Assembly: GCA_022837485.1 (NCBI GenBank) | Contig: JALHHH010000004.1 | Coordinates: 11,628 to 75,627, forward strand | Direction: 5' to 3' | Length of the DNA stretch: 64,000 nt | From: Bacteroidales bacterium | GTDB taxonomy: Bacteria; Bacteroidota; Bacteroidia; Bacteroidales; Lentimicrobiaceae | In this document: piece after piece, positions 26,912 through 37,061 of the stretch | Layout of the letters: each line of letters starts with the position of its first letter | Numbering within the stretch: position 1 is the first letter of the stretch | The notes under the pieces: generated by a model | The model's database searches: none | Told to the model about the DNA's origin: nothing | The model's input: only the letters and a program-made list of their open reading frames with translations | Translations under genes and position numbers: made by a program

Positions 26912-29900
26912 ATGGCTTTCAGAAAAGACAGCACCATCTCCAGCAATTTTTCCAAGATCACCATCAGCCTTGCATCGCCCGAGATGATTCTCGAGCGTTC
27001 GAGCGGTGAAGTACTGAAGCCCGAGACAATAAATTACCGTACATACAAACCCGAACGCGATGGTTTGTTTTGTGAGCGGATCTTCGGGCCGGTAAAGGAT
27101 TGGGAATGTCATTGCGGAAAATATAAAAGGATACGATACAAAGGCATCGTTTGTGACCGTTGCGGCGTGGAAGTTACCGAGAAAAAGGTGCGCCGTGAGC
27201 GCATGGGCCACATTCAGCTTGTCGTTCCCGTAGCCCACATCTGGTTTTTCAGGTCACTGCCAAACAAAATCGGCGCCCTGCTCAACCTGAATACCAAAAA
27301 GCTTGATTCCATTATTTACTACGAGCGCTATGTTGTTGTGCAACCGGGTATTCTCGACGGAACCATGCTTAAGGAAGAAGTTAAGGTTGAAAAAATGGCC
27401 CTTCTTACCGAAGAGCAGTATTTTGAAATTCTTGACATGCTGCCGAGGGAAAATCAATACCTCGACGACAGCGATCCAAATAAATTCATTGCGAAGATGG
27501 GTGCTGAAGCCCTTTTCGATCTGCTGAAAAACATCGATCTCGATGTTGAATCGTATGAACTCAGGCATAAAGCCAATAATGAGACATCTCAGCAGCGTAA
27601 GGCGGATGCCCTTAAACGGCTTCAGGTTTTCGAGGCATTCCGCGATGCTCAGTCACGTGTTGAAAATCACCCCGAATGGATGATCGTTAAGGTAGTCCCC
27701 GTTATTCCACCCGAGCTTCGGCCGCTGGTTCCGCTCGACGGAGGACGGTTCGCAACAAGCGACCTCAACGATCTTTACCGCAGGGTTATTATCCGTAATA
27801 ACCGTCTGAAACGACTCATCGAAATCAAAGCTCCGGATGTAATTATGCGCAACGAAAAGCGTATGCTTCAGGAAGCTGTCGATTCACTGTTCGATAATTC
27901 ACGTAAAGCCAATTCCGTTAAAACGGAGTCGAACCGGGCCCTTAAATCGCTAAGCGATAGCTTAAAAGGAAAACAAGGTCGTTTCCGTCAAAACCTTCTT
28001 GGTAAACGTGTTGACTATTCAGGTCGTTCAGTTATTGTAGTAGGTCCGGAACTTAAACTGAATGAGTGCGGACTTCCAAAAGATATGGCTTCCGAACTTT
28101 TCAAGCCGTTTATTATCCGTAAGATGCTTGAGCGCGGTATTGTAAAAACCGTGAAATCAGCCAAGAAAATCGTTGACCGCAAGGATCCCGTTGTTTGGGA
28201 TATTCTTGAAAATATTCTGAAAGGACATCCTGTTATGCTCAACCGTGCACCAACCCTGCACCGTCTGGGTATTCAGGCTTTCCAGCCTAAACTTATTGAA
28301 GGGAAAGCTATTCAGTTGCACCCGCTCGTTTGTACGGCTTTCAATGCCGACTTCGACGGTGACCAGATGGCTGTGCACGTGCCGCTTGGCAATGCTGCCG
28401 TTCTGGAAGCACAGCTGCTGATGCTTGCATCGCACAATATTCTCAATCCCGCGAACGGAGCTCCAATTACGGTTCCATCACAGGACATGGTTCTGGGTCT
28501 TTACTACATGACCAAGGGCCGCAAATCAATTCCCGAAAACCCCGTCAAGGGCGAAGGAATGCATTTCTATTCACCCGAAGAGGTAATCATAGCCTTTAAC
28601 GAGAAGGTAGTGGATTTGCATGCTTTTGTTAAGGTAAGATTAAAAATCCGCGAAAACGATGCCATTGTTGAGAAACTCGTTGAGACTACGGTCGGTCGGG
28701 TGCTCTTCAACCAGGTAGTGCCGGAGGAATACGGTTATATCAATCAGCTGCTTACCAAGAAATCGCTTCGCGATATTATTGGTGACGTGTTGAAAAAAAC
28801 CGGAACTGCCAAAACAGCCCAGTTCCTCGACGACATCAAGAACCTTGGTTATACCATGGCTTTCAAGGGAGGACTTTCGTTTACACTGAGTGATGTTATC
28901 GTTCCTGAAGTTAAGGAAGAGCTTGTTGCACAGGCAAATGAAGAGGTTGAAGAAGTGGTGGGCAACTATAATATGGGTTTCATCACCAACAACGAGCGTT
29001 ACAATCAGATTATTGATATCTGGACGCATACCAATTCGCGCCTGACGCACACGCTGATGGAAAATCTGGCAAAAGACAAGCAGGGATTTAACCCCGTTTA
29101 CATGATGCTGGATTCCGGAGCCCGTGGTTCGAAGGAACAGATTCGTCAGCTTTCCGGAATGAGGGGTCTTATGGCCAAGCCTCAGAAATCGGGAGCGACC
29201 GGAGGCGAAATTATCGAAAACCCGATTCTTTCAAACTTCAAGGAAGGTCTATCGGTTCTCGAGTATTTTATTTCAACCCACGGTGCCCGTAAGGGTCTGG
29301 CCGATACTGCTCTTAAAACCGCTGACGCAGGTTACCTTACCCGCAGGCTTGTCGACGTGGCCCAGGATGTGGTAATTACAGAGCCCGACTGCGGAACCCT
29401 CAGGGGGCTGACAACTACGGCACTCAAGAAAAATGAGGAGGTAGTTGAGACACTTTACGATCGCATACTCGGTAGGGTATCGCTGCACGATATTTATCAT
29501 CCGCAAACCGGTGCTCTTATTGCAGATGCCGGGCAGGAACTTACCGAGGAAATTTGTCAGATTATCGAGGAATCGCCCATCGAAGCAGTTGAAATTCGTT
29601 CGGTACTTACCTGTGAATCGAAGCAGGGCGTTTGCCTTGCATCCGGCCGTATGGTTCAGAAAGGTGAAGCCGTTGGCGTTATCGCAGCCCAGTCGATCGG
29701 AGAACCCGGTACTCAGCTTACCCTTCGTACATTCCACGTCGGGGGTACTGCATCCAACATTTCGGTGGCATCCCGTATCGAAGCTAAATACGATGGAATC
29801 CTCGAGATTGATGAGCTGAGGTTTGTTGAATACGAAAATGCCGAGGGGAAAAAGTACGATATCGTAATCGGACGTTCTGCCGAGATGCGTATTGTAGACC

Positions 29901-31195
29901 GTAATACCGGAATCATTCTATCATCGGCTCACATTCCTTATGGCGCAAACTTATATTTCCGCCAGGGCGATGAGGTTGCCAAAGGAAGCCTGGTAAGTGA
30001 CTGGGATCCATACAATGCCGTGATCTTGTCGGAAGTAAGTGGTAAGGTGGTGTTTGATAATATCGTTGAAGGATCTACCTACAGGGTAGAATCGGACGAA
30101 CAAACGGGATACCACGATAAAGTTATCATCGAATCAAGGCAAAAGGCTAAGAATCCGAGCATTCGTATTGTTTCCACCGATGGTTCCGATCTCAGGGTTT
30201 ACGATATTCCCGTTGGTGCTCACATCATTGTGGAAGAAAGCCGCAAGATTAAAGCCGGCGAAATCCTGGTTAAAATTCCCCGTGCTGTTGGTAAATCCGG
30301 CGACATCACCGGAGGTCTGCCAAGGGTTACCGAACTATTCGAAGCGCGTAATCCATCCGATCCGGCTGTTGTTGCTGAAATCGATGGTGTGGTTTCATTT
30401 GGCAAGAAGCTGAAACGTGGTAACCGTGAGGTTATCATTACTTCGAAAACCGGTGAAGAGAAGAGTTACCTGATTCCGACCTCAAAGCAGATTCTGGCTC
30501 AGGAAAACGACTACGTAAAGGCAGGTACTCCGCTGTCGGAAGGCGCAATGACGCCCAGCGATATCCTTGCCATCAAAGGTCCTATGAAGGTTCAGGAGTA
30601 TATTGTGAATGAAATTCAGGAGGTTTACCGTCTTCAGGGTGTAAAGATCAACGACAAGCATTACGAGGTAATAGTACGTCAGATGATGCGCAAGGTTGAA
30701 GTTGCAGATCCGGGAGATACCAAGTTCCTTGAAGGTGAACTTGTAAATAAGATTGATTTTCATGATGAAAATGACTGGATCTTCGGTAAAAAGGTTGTTG
30801 TTAATCCAGGTGATTCAACCAACCTAAAACCCGGTCAGATTGTTACTTCCCGCAAATTGCGCGATGAGAATTCATTGCTCAAACGCCGTGACAAAAAGCT
30901 GGTGGATGCCCGCGATGCCCAACCGGCAACAGCTAAGCAGGTGCTTCAGGGTATTACCAGAGCTTCGCTGCAAACCAAGAGCTTCATCTCAGCTGCATCG
31001 TTCCAGGAAACCACCAAGGTACTTACCGTTGCATCCATTAACGCTAAGAGCGACGAACTGCTCGGCCTGAAGGAAAATGTGATTGTAGGACATCTGATTC
31101 CCGCAGGAACCGGATTAAGGGAGTACGACGACCTCATTGTCGGTTCGAAGGAAGAGTATGAAACTCTCTTAGCCTCGAAAGCCGATGAATTATAA
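26912..31195 (+). CDS. rpoC: DNA-directed RNA polymerase subunit beta'
   Basis: The 1427-residue subunit has the N-terminal zinc site (CHCGKYKRIRYKGIVCDRCG), the catalytic loop NADFDGDQMAVHVPL whose three Asp hold the active-site magnesium, the trigger loop region (MRGLMAKPQKSGATGGEIIENP) and the second zinc site near CGTLRG and CESKQGVC. Length is normal for the phylum. It is 98 bases after rpoB and is followed by a strong hairpin and a DUF3467 gene. Confidence 0.98.
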   Translation: MAFRKDSTISSNFSKITISLASPEMILERSSGEVLKPETINYRTYKPERDGLFCERIFGPVKDWECHCGKYKRIRYKGIVCDRCGVEVTEKKVRRERMGHIQLVVPVAHIWFFRSLPNKIGALLNLNTKKLDSIIYYERYVVVQPGILDGTMLKEEVKVEKMALLTEEQYFEILDMLPRENQYLDDSDPNKFIAKMGAEALFDLLKNIDLDVESYELRHKANNETSQQRKADALKRLQVFEAFRDAQSRVENHPEWMIVKVVPVIPPELRPLVPLDGGRFATSDLNDLYRRVIIRNNRLKRLIEIKAPDVIMRNEKRMLQEAVDSLFDNSRKANSVKTESNRALKSLSDSLKGKQGRFRQNLLGKRVDYSGRSVIVVGPELKLNECGLPKDMASELFKPFIIRKMLERGIVKTVKSAKKIVDRKDPVVWDILENILKGHPVMLNRAPTLHRLGIQAFQPKLIEGKAIQLHPLVCTAFNADFDGDQMAVHVPLGNAAVLEAQLLMLASHNILNPANGAPITVPSQDMVLGLYYMTKGRKSIPENPVKGEGMHFYSPEEVIIAFNEKVVDLHAFVKVRLKIRENDAIVEKLVETTVGRVLFNQVVPEEYGYINQLLTKKSLRDIIGDVLKKTGTAKTAQFLDDIKNLGYTMAFKGGLSFTLSDVIVPEVKEELVAQANEEVEEVVGNYNMGFITNNERYNQIIDIWTHTNSRLTHTLMENLAKDKQGFNPVYMMLDSGARGSKEQIRQLSGMRGLMAKPQKSGATGGEIIENPILSNFKEGLSVLEYFISTHGARKGLADTALKTADAGYLTRRLVDVAQDVVITEPDCGTLRGLTTTALKKNEEVVETLYDRILGRVSLHDIYHPQTGALIADAGQELTEEICQIIEESPIEAVEIRSVLTCESKQGVCLASGRMVQKGEAVGVIAAQSIGEPGTQLTLRTFHVGGTASNISVASRIEAKYDGILEIDELRFVEYENAEGKKYDIVIGRSAEMRIVDRNTGIILSSAHIPYGANLYFRQGDEVAKGSLVSDWDPYNAVILSEVSGKVVFDNIVEGSTYRVESDEQTGYHDKVIIESRQKAKNPSIRIVSTDGSDLRVYDIPVGAHIIVEESRKIKAGEILVKIPRAVGKSGDITGGLPRVTELFEARNPSDPAVVAEIDGVVSFGKKLKRGNREVIITSKTGEEKSYLIPTSKQILAQENDYVKAGTPLSEGAMTPSDILAIKGPMKVQEYIVNEIQEVYRLQGVKINDKHYEVIVRQMMRKVEVADPGDTKFLEGELVNKIDFHDENDWIFGKKVVVNPGDSTNLKPGQIVTSRKLRDENSLLKRRDKKLVDARDAQPATAKQVLQGITRASLQTKSFISAASFQETTKVLTVASINAKSDELLGLKENVIVGHLIPAGTGLREYDDLIVGSKEEYETLLASKADEL

Positions 31196-31216
31196 ACTAT
31201 AAATACTGAACTGGCG

Positions 31217-31246
31217 GAAGCGACAGGTTTATGAACCTGTCGCTTC
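31217..31246 (+). terminator. strong hairpin after rpoC
   Basis: GAAGCGACAGGTT pairs perfectly with AACCTGTCGCTTC over 13 bases around a TATG loop; the tail is TTAATTC. It is probably a partial terminator or processing site that reduces expression of the DUF3467 gene downstream. Confidence 0.65.
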
Positions 31247-31282
31247 TTAATTCACCGGAATAACCGAAAAAAATACATAGCC

Positions 31283-31588
31283 ATGAGCGACAACAAACAG
31301 AATCAGATCAACATTGAACTGAGCGATGAAACGGCAGAAGGTATCTATTCAAACCTTGCTATTATTACCCATTCGAACGCGGAATTTATAATTGATTTCG
31401 TTAAGATGATGCCCGGCGTTCCCAAAGCTAAGGTTAAGTCCAGGATCATCCTTACCCCGCAACATGCCAAAAGGCTGATGAATGCGCTAAGAGAGAATAT
31501 TTCAAAGTATGAATCCGTTCACGGAAACATCAAGGAATCGGATACTAATGTACCGTTCACCCTTGGAGGGCCAACCGCACAAGCTTAA
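31283..31588 (+). CDS. DUF3467 domain protein
   Basis: The 101-residue soluble protein matches DUF3467: QINIELSDETAEGIYSNLAIITHSNAEFIIDF followed, in outline, by a short beta-rich core with MPGVPKAKVKSRIILTPQHA and a helix with RLMNALRENI. The family has no known function; its regular place after rpoC in Bacteroidota suggests a link to transcription, but that is only context. It is 36 bases after the rpoC hairpin and ends in a terminator. Confidence 0.88.
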   Translation: MSDNKQNQINIELSDETAEGIYSNLAIITHSNAEFIIDFVKMMPGVPKAKVKSRIILTPQHAKRLMNALRENISKYESVHGNIKESDTNVPFTLGGPTAQA

Positions 31589-31601
31589 ATAAAAATCCCG
31601 G

Positions 31602-31632
31602 AAAGGACCGGACATTGTTGTCTGGTCCTTTT
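31602..31632 (+). terminator. terminator after DUF3467 gene
   Basis: AAAGGACCGGACA pairs with TGTCTGGTCCTTT over 13 bases (one G-T pair) around a TTGT loop, ending in TTTT. It marks the end of the rpoBC block. Confidence 0.7.
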
Positions 31633-31708
31633 ACTTACCTCCGAATTCGTATGGGGGTAAGTTCAGGAAACCATCTACCACGCAAATGCTTTTTACTGCT
31701 TCTACGGT

Positions 31709-31987
31709 TTAATAGCCGGGCGTTTCAATAAAGTCCGGCGCCGAATGCATCATTTCCCTGATGGCAGTACCGAAGACAAGCAGCAGAATAACCGTTAAAC
31801 ATATGGCTGTTATCAGCCACAGGAGGCTGGCTTTCGCCCATGTTTTACGCGGGTTCTGCTTGCTGCTGCCAAAAGCCCAGACCGAAAGCATGACCAGGTT
31901 CACCACTGGTATCGCTGTCAATAAAAGAGTCAGCATCCAGTCGGCAACTGTCATGTTCCGTTCCGAAGCCTGATCGGTTGTTTCCAT
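31709..31987 (-). CDS. small hypothetical membrane protein
   Basis: The 92-residue product has two membrane helices (about residues 16-40 and 54-76) separated by a basic loop (FGSSKQNPRKTWAKAS). The start MTVADWMLTLLLTAIPVVN is of a type common among small uncharacterised membrane proteins in this phylum. No catalytic or binding motif is visible. It stands alone on the minus strand, convergent with the rpoBC block and divergent from the UPF0316 gene. Function unknown. Confidence 0.7.
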   Translation of the reverse strand: METTDQASERNMTVADWMLTLLLTAIPVVNLVMLSVWAFGSSKQNPRKTWAKASLLWLITAICLTVILLLVFGTAIREMMHSAPDFIETPGY

Positions 31988-32128
31988 AGTATAATATTTT
32001 GAGTTTTCATGTTAAAAAATTGCTTGAATATATTCTGTAAAGTAAGCAAAAACAAAATGACTCCGGATTATTTGCTTGAAATTTCACTAGCCGGGAGTAT
32101 AAACTATCCTGGCGCTTTTATCCTTACC

Positions 32129-32157
32129 TTTGCTTCATCCGTTTTCAATTAACTTTG
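32129..32157 (+). promoter_or_regulatory. probable promoter of the UPF0316 gene
   Basis: TTTG (32129-32132) and TAACTTTG (32150-32157) are spaced by 17 bases, slightly less than the usual 19. The ATG is 22 bases downstream. Confidence 0.4.
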
Positions 32158-32179
32158 CAAAAGAATAAAATTTCCGGCT

Positions 32180-32782
32180 ATGGACCTTTCATTTCTTTTT
32201 GCCGCCGATTCGCTTATGTTCACATGGGTAGTATTGCCATTGCTTATCTTTCTCGCCCGAATCAGTGATCAAACGATTGGTACACTGCGGCTTATCTTTT
32301 TGTCAAAAGGGCAGAAGATGCTGGCTCCGGTTCTTGGCTTTTTTGAAGTAATTATCTGGTTGCTTGCTGTAGGGCAGATCATGAAACACCTTGATAATGT
32401 TTTGTGCTATGTTGCTTATGGAGGTGGTTTTGCCATGGGTAACTACATTGGCATGGTAATCGAAGAAAAGCTTTCGCTGGGAAGTGTGCTGATACGGATC
32501 ATACCTAAGAAGGATACAAGCGAACTTATTGCATATCTCAGGGAAAACAACTACGGTGTTACTTCTGTAAAAGCCGAGGGCAGTCGTGGGGAAGTGGATA
32601 TCGTTTTCAGTATTATTCAGCGAAAGGATATAGAACATGTGGTCGGGATAATAAATCAGTTTAATCCGAATGCGTTTTATACCATTGAGGAAGTGAAGGC
32701 GATTAATGAGGGTATTTTCAAGAAACCCAGGCGTAAGACCATTTTCGACAGTCTGTCCTCAGGAGTTAAAAAAAATAAATAA
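32180..32782 (+). CDS. UPF0316/DUF2179 membrane protein
   Basis: The 200-residue protein has three N-terminal membrane helices (about 10-90; a DUF5698-type segment with ISDQTIGTLRLIFLSKGQK) and a soluble C-terminal DUF2179 domain (about 105-175; LRENNYGVTSVKAEGSRGEVDIV). DUF2179 is also found at the end of YitT-type proteins and is thought to be a small ligand-binding or regulatory domain. Function is unknown. The 3' end is 49 bases from the DUF134 gene, so the two may be co-transcribed. Confidence 0.87.
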   Translation: MDLSFLFAADSLMFTWVVLPLLIFLARISDQTIGTLRLIFLSKGQKMLAPVLGFFEVIIWLLAVGQIMKHLDNVLCYVAYGGGFAMGNYIGMVIEEKLSLGSVLIRIIPKKDTSELIAYLRENNYGVTSVKAEGSRGEVDIVFSIIQRKDIEHVVGIINQFNPNAFYTIEEVKAINEGIFKKPRRKTIFDSLSSGVKKNK

Positions 32783-32831
32783 ACCGATTTGCCGGCCGCA
32801 GTTGCTGCGCCTTCCGTTAAAAAAAATACCG

Positions 32832-33410
32832 ATGCCCAGACCGAAACGTAATCGCCGGGTTTTTCGTCCGCCACTGATAGGAGGTTTGTTGCCTTACGGT
32901 TCATCGGCAGGCACAGCCGGGCAGCTGACGCTGCTTACCGAGGAGTACGAAGCAGTTCGCCTTGCCGATTACGAAGGACTTTCGCAGCAGGATTCGGCTG
33001 TTCAGATGGAGATTTCAAGGCCTACCTTTTCCAGAATCTACGAAACTGCCCGGCAAAAAATTGCACGTTCGCTGGTGGAAGGGTATTCGCTTACTATTGA
33101 GGGCGGATCCATCGAGTTCGGGGAATCGTGGTATAAGTGTACTCAGTGCAATACTGCGTTCAGTCTTGCAGAAAACGCATCTACTGCACCTGCATGCCCG
33201 GTATGCCGCAGTAGTGAGTTGAAAGAGTATAAGGGAGACACCCGGCTGTCGTCGGCAGATCTGAAGCCACGGCCTGCTGTGCATCAAACGGGATATTGCA
33301 TCTGCCCGCGATGCGGACTCAGGGTTTCGCATCAGGCGGGCGTCCCCTGCCGCAGTCTGATATGCCCCGATTGCAGCATTCCTATGATCAGAGAGCACCA
33401 TCCGGTGTAA
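32832..33410 (+). CDS. DUF134 (UPF0251) DNA-binding protein with zinc-ribbon tail
   Basis: With the ATG at 32832 the product has 192 residues and begins MPRPKRNRRV, the typical DUF134 start; the frame extends further upstream into the previous gene. Residues 35-85 hold a sigma-70 region 4-like helix-turn-helix (LTEEYEAVRLADYEGLSQ, then ISRPTFSRIYETARQKIA). The second half has four CxxC pairs (CTQC, CPVC, CPRC, CPDC), so two zinc ribbons are likely. It is probably a transcription regulator of unknown target. The neighbouring trans-sulfuration enzyme gene follows after 40 bases. Confidence 0.85.
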   Translation: MPRPKRNRRVFRPPLIGGLLPYGSSAGTAGQLTLLTEEYEAVRLADYEGLSQQDSAVQMEISRPTFSRIYETARQKIARSLVEGYSLTIEGGSIEFGESWYKCTQCNTAFSLAENASTAPACPVCRSSELKEYKGDTRLSSADLKPRPAVHQTGYCICPRCGLRVSHQAGVPCRSLICPDCSIPMIREHHPV

Positions 33411-33450
33411 TGAAATAACCATAAAATCACAAAAGCATAAACTTTCAGAC

Positions 33451-34632
33451 ATGAAAAACAGCAAACTCGGGCTGAACTCCCGCCTTATACATGCAGGTGA
33501 ATTTGAAAATCCGCTGGGCAGTGCTACCGTCCCGATCTACCAGACTTCAACCTTTATTTTTGAAAATGCCGACCATGGTGCCCGCTGCTTTTCGGGTGAA
33601 GAAGACGGGTATATCTACACACGCATAGGAAATCCCACCATTCATGCGCTTGAAACCCTGGTTGCAGACCTGGAGGGAGGAGTGTCAGGAATTGCCACCA
33701 GTTCTGGCATGGCAGCGGTTAATACCCTGTATATGGCATTGCTGAGCAAAGGCGATCATATGGTTAGTTCCGCCGCAGTTTATGGACCATCCCGAGTGGT
33801 GATGGAACAGCACTGGTCACGCTTCGGGGTTGAATCAACCTACGTTAATACAGCAAACATCGATGAAATCAAAGCTGCATTCAGACCCAACACCAAACTG
33901 CTTTACGTTGAAACACCTGCCAATCCCACTATGGATATTACCGACCTGAAAGCCTGTGCCGAACTGGCTCACCAGCACGGTGCACTTCTGGTGGTTGACA
34001 ATACCTTTTGCAGCCCATACCTGCAAAGGCCCCTTGAACTGGGAGCAGATGCGGTATTTCATTCAATGACTAAGTTTATAAATGGACATGCCGATATTGT
34101 TGCCGGGATGATTGTTGCCCGCGATAAAGCATTGGGCAGCAAGCTCAGAAGCATGATGGTGAACCTCGGATGCAACATGGATCCGCATCAGGCGTATATG
34201 GTTATTCGGGGAGTAAAAACCTTGGGAATCAGAATTGAACGTTCGCAGGAGAATGCTATGAATATTGCCCGCTTCCTTGAGTCACATCCACGGGTAGCAT
34301 GGGTGAAGTATCCCGGTCTGGAATCGCATCCGCAACACGAACTTGCAAAACAACAGATGTACGGATTCGGCTCCATGATAAGCTTTGAACTGAAAGGCGG
34401 TTTTGAAGCCGGCAAAGTCCTTATGAATAATGTTGGACTGGCAATTCTGGCAGTGTCGCTGGGAGGGGTGGAAACCCTGATTCAGCATCCGGCCTCTATG
34501 ACACATTCCAAAGTGAGCGCAGAAGCTAAAATTAAAGCCGGAATCACCGATGGACTGGTACGCTATTCTGTTGGTATTGAAGATGCGGAAGATCTTATTG
34601 CAGATCTTGAGCAGGGCCTGGCTAAAATTTAA
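33451..34632 (+). CDS. PLP-dependent trans-sulfuration enzyme, methionine gamma-lyase-like
   Basis: The 393-residue enzyme belongs to the Cys/Met metabolism PLP family. The PLP lysine is Lys208 in SMTKFINGH, with Asp183 in VVDNTFCSP pairing with the ring nitrogen and TRIGNPT contacting the phosphate of the neighbouring subunit. The overall pattern resembles methionine gamma-lyase, which yields methanethiol, ammonia and 2-oxobutyrate. In the best-studied methionine gamma-lyases a Cys follows the YG at the active site; here it reads VYGPS (Pro113), so cystathionine gamma-lyase or cystathionine gamma-synthase activity is also possible. Confidence 0.85.
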   Translation: MKNSKLGLNSRLIHAGEFENPLGSATVPIYQTSTFIFENADHGARCFSGEEDGYIYTRIGNPTIHALETLVADLEGGVSGIATSSGMAAVNTLYMALLSKGDHMVSSAAVYGPSRVVMEQHWSRFGVESTYVNTANIDEIKAAFRPNTKLLYVETPANPTMDITDLKACAELAHQHGALLVVDNTFCSPYLQRPLELGADAVFHSMTKFINGHADIVAGMIVARDKALGSKLRSMMVNLGCNMDPHQAYMVIRGVKTLGIRIERSQENAMNIARFLESHPRVAWVKYPGLESHPQHELAKQQMYGFGSMISFELKGGFEAGKVLMNNVGLAILAVSLGGVETLIQHPASMTHSKVSAEAKIKAGITDGLVRYSVGIEDAEDLIADLEQGLAKI

Positions 34633-34733
34633 GCAGATAAAGTAACATAAAGCCGAACAGTCCGTTTATTAAGAACAGGCAGCTTTTTGCTGCACGGTCC
34701 TCTGTTTCCATAACCCGGTACAAAAGTTAAAAT

Positions 34734-37061
34734 ATGCGGATTCTGTACCTCGTAGTTCTGGTGTTTGCAATGCTTATTCTGGCTGTTCCTGTTCACTCCC
34801 AGAAGGTCGGGCTTGTGCTTAGCGGTGGAGGAGCAAAGGGAGTTGCGCACATTGGAGTAATCCGGGCCCTGGAAGAGGCAAAAATACCGATCGACTATAT
34901 TACCGGAACATCTATGGGTGCCATTATTGGCGCTTTGTATGCATCAGGGTATTCTCCCGATCAGATGGAAACAATTTTCAGGTCGGATGATTTTAAAAGC
35001 TGGATTTCAGGAAAGGTGGATGACCGGTATCGTTATTTGTTTAAAAAACCCGTGCCGGATGCATCATGGGTAGATTTCAGGTTCAAGATTGATTCGGTGA
35101 TATCTCCGACTCTTCCCTCGAATCTGGTTTCTCCGCTGCTTATGGATTTTGCCTTTCTCGAGATATATTCTGGTGCAGCTGCAGCATCGGGGTATAATTT
35201 CGATAGCCTGATGGTGCCTTACCGGTGTATTGCTTCCGATATAGCCGCAGGAGAAGCTATAGTGCTTAGCAACGGCGATCTGGCCAGCGCTGTAAGAGCT
35301 TCCATGACCTTCCCGTTTTACTTCCGACCCATCCGGATTAATGGTAAGATGTTATTCGACGGGGGTATGTACAACAATTTCCCTTCCGATGTAATGTACG
35401 ATGATTTTTTTCCGGATATCATCATTGGTAGCCTGGTAGCCGGAAATTTTACCGATCCCAAAGACGACAACATTGTATCGCAACTCGAAAACATGCTGAT
35501 GGTAAAGCAGAATTATACTGTTTTATGTGACAACAGCGTGATGATACGGCCTCATATCACAAACGTTAATGTTATCGATTTCAGCAATACGAATGCATTT
35601 ATTGATTCAGGTTATGTTGCAGCCCGGCGTATGCTTCAGGAAATCCGGAGTTTTGTGGTAGATGAAGTTTCACCCGCTAGTGTGGCTGCAAAACGAAAGG
35701 CATTCAACGAAAAGAAGCCGCCTTTGGTTGTTGGCGATCTTAAAGTCAGCGGATTAAAAACCAGTCAGGTAGAGTATGTAAGTCATGTTCTTGGACTGGG
35801 AAAACCGCCTGCGCATTTGTATATTGGAGAGGAAGAAGCGGAGGTTACACCAAGGACACTTGATTACATCAAGCCGGCCTACTTCAAACTTATGGCCGAA
35901 GATAAAATTGAGCATGTATATCCCCGTATGGCTTACGACAGGGAGAGGGGGTTTTACAAGCTTTTTCTGGATGTTCAGAAAGAAACCCATCTTATTGCCG
36001 GTGTGGGAGGAGCCGTTACCTCAAGTGCCGTAAACGAACTCTCGCTTCATGTATTGTACAATTACTGGACACGCCTTTCTTATCAGGCAAAAGCCAATGC
36101 CTATTTCGGAAGGTTTTATAATTCCGCAATGATCGATGGAAGAGTCGATTTTGTGTACCCCCGTCCGTTCTTTCTGAAAGCGAGATTCACGTTCAACAAA
36201 TTCAACTATTTCAAGACAAATACCTATTTTTTTGAAGATGAAGATCCGTTTTTCCTGGTTGAACGTGAACGGTTCCTGACTCTGATTGCGGGCTGGCCGT
36301 TTACAGGCTCGGGAGTCGCCACCATTGATGTTACAACCGGTGTAAACCGGGATGATTATTTCCAGACAAATAATTATACCCGTAACGATACGCTCGACCA
36401 AACAAATTTCAGCTATTTTTCGCCGGGAATAAATCTCGAATACAATTCACTTAACCGCAAAGAATACGCCAGCAGCGGGGCCAGACTTAATGTGGAAGGC
36501 CGCTTTGTAACCGGTCGGGAATCGTTTATGCCGGGAAGTACAGCACCTGCTGGGACAGGAGCCAGAAACGGTCACTCCTGGCTCATGGGCAGGGTTCAGT
36601 ACGAAAATTACTATGCGCGGATTGAACGGCTTAACCTTGGCTTTTGTCTCCAGGCATATTACTCAACCCAGAATTATTTCAGTAATTATACCTCCAGCAT
36701 TCTGGCTGCCAGGCCTTTTCAACCATTCCCCGAAGCGCTGACACGTTTTATGCCACATTACAGGGCTAATAAGTTTATATCCGGAGGTGTAAAAAATGTT
36801 TATGAAATCCGTCGTAACCTGGACTTCAGGCTCGAAGGATATGTTTTTGTGCCCTTCAGAAGTATCAAGCAAAATTATATTACACGAAAAGCTGTACGGG
36901 CCGACAAAATATACGTGTATCCTATGGCTACTGCAGCCATGATTTATCATTCGCCGATTGGTCCTATTAGTTTTAACTTCAATTATTACTATGGTGAAGA
37001 TCAGAAACTTACATTCTTTATGAAATTTGGATATCTGATCTTCAATAAGCGTCCATACTAA
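34734..37061 (+). CDS. patatin-like phospholipase with C-terminal outer-membrane barrel (PlpD-like)
   Basis: The 775-residue protein has a signal peptide (residues 1-22) and a patatin domain (about 24-215): oxyanion motif SGGGAKG, nucleophile Ser60 in GTSMG and catalytic Asp209 in DGG. A POTRA-like segment follows (about 330-400) and then a beta-barrel (about 410-775) ending in an aromatic-rich strand (FFMKFGYLIFNKRPY). Such type Vd-like proteins place a lipase on the outer membrane. The lipid substrate is unknown. The gene is monocistronic. Confidence 0.9.
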   Translation: MRILYLVVLVFAMLILAVPVHSQKVGLVLSGGGAKGVAHIGVIRALEEAKIPIDYITGTSMGAIIGALYASGYSPDQMETIFRSDDFKSWISGKVDDRYRYLFKKPVPDASWVDFRFKIDSVISPTLPSNLVSPLLMDFAFLEIYSGAAAASGYNFDSLMVPYRCIASDIAAGEAIVLSNGDLASAVRASMTFPFYFRPIRINGKMLFDGGMYNNFPSDVMYDDFFPDIIIGSLVAGNFTDPKDDNIVSQLENMLMVKQNYTVLCDNSVMIRPHITNVNVIDFSNTNAFIDSGYVAARRMLQEIRSFVVDEVSPASVAAKRKAFNEKKPPLVVGDLKVSGLKTSQVEYVSHVLGLGKPPAHLYIGEEEAEVTPRTLDYIKPAYFKLMAEDKIEHVYPRMAYDRERGFYKLFLDVQKETHLIAGVGGAVTSSAVNELSLHVLYNYWTRLSYQAKANAYFGRFYNSAMIDGRVDFVYPRPFFLKARFTFNKFNYFKTNTYFFEDEDPFFLVERERFLTLIAGWPFTGSGVATIDVTTGVNRDDYFQTNNYTRNDTLDQTNFSYFSPGINLEYNSLNRKEYASSGARLNVEGRFVTGRESFMPGSTAPAGTGARNGHSWLMGRVQYENYYARIERLNLGFCLQAYYSTQNYFSNYTSSILAARPFQPFPEALTRFMPHYRANKFISGGVKNVYEIRRNLDFRLEGYVFVPFRSIKQNYITRKAVRADKIYVYPMATAAMIYHSPIGPISFNFNYYYGEDQKLTFFMKFGYLIFNKRPY

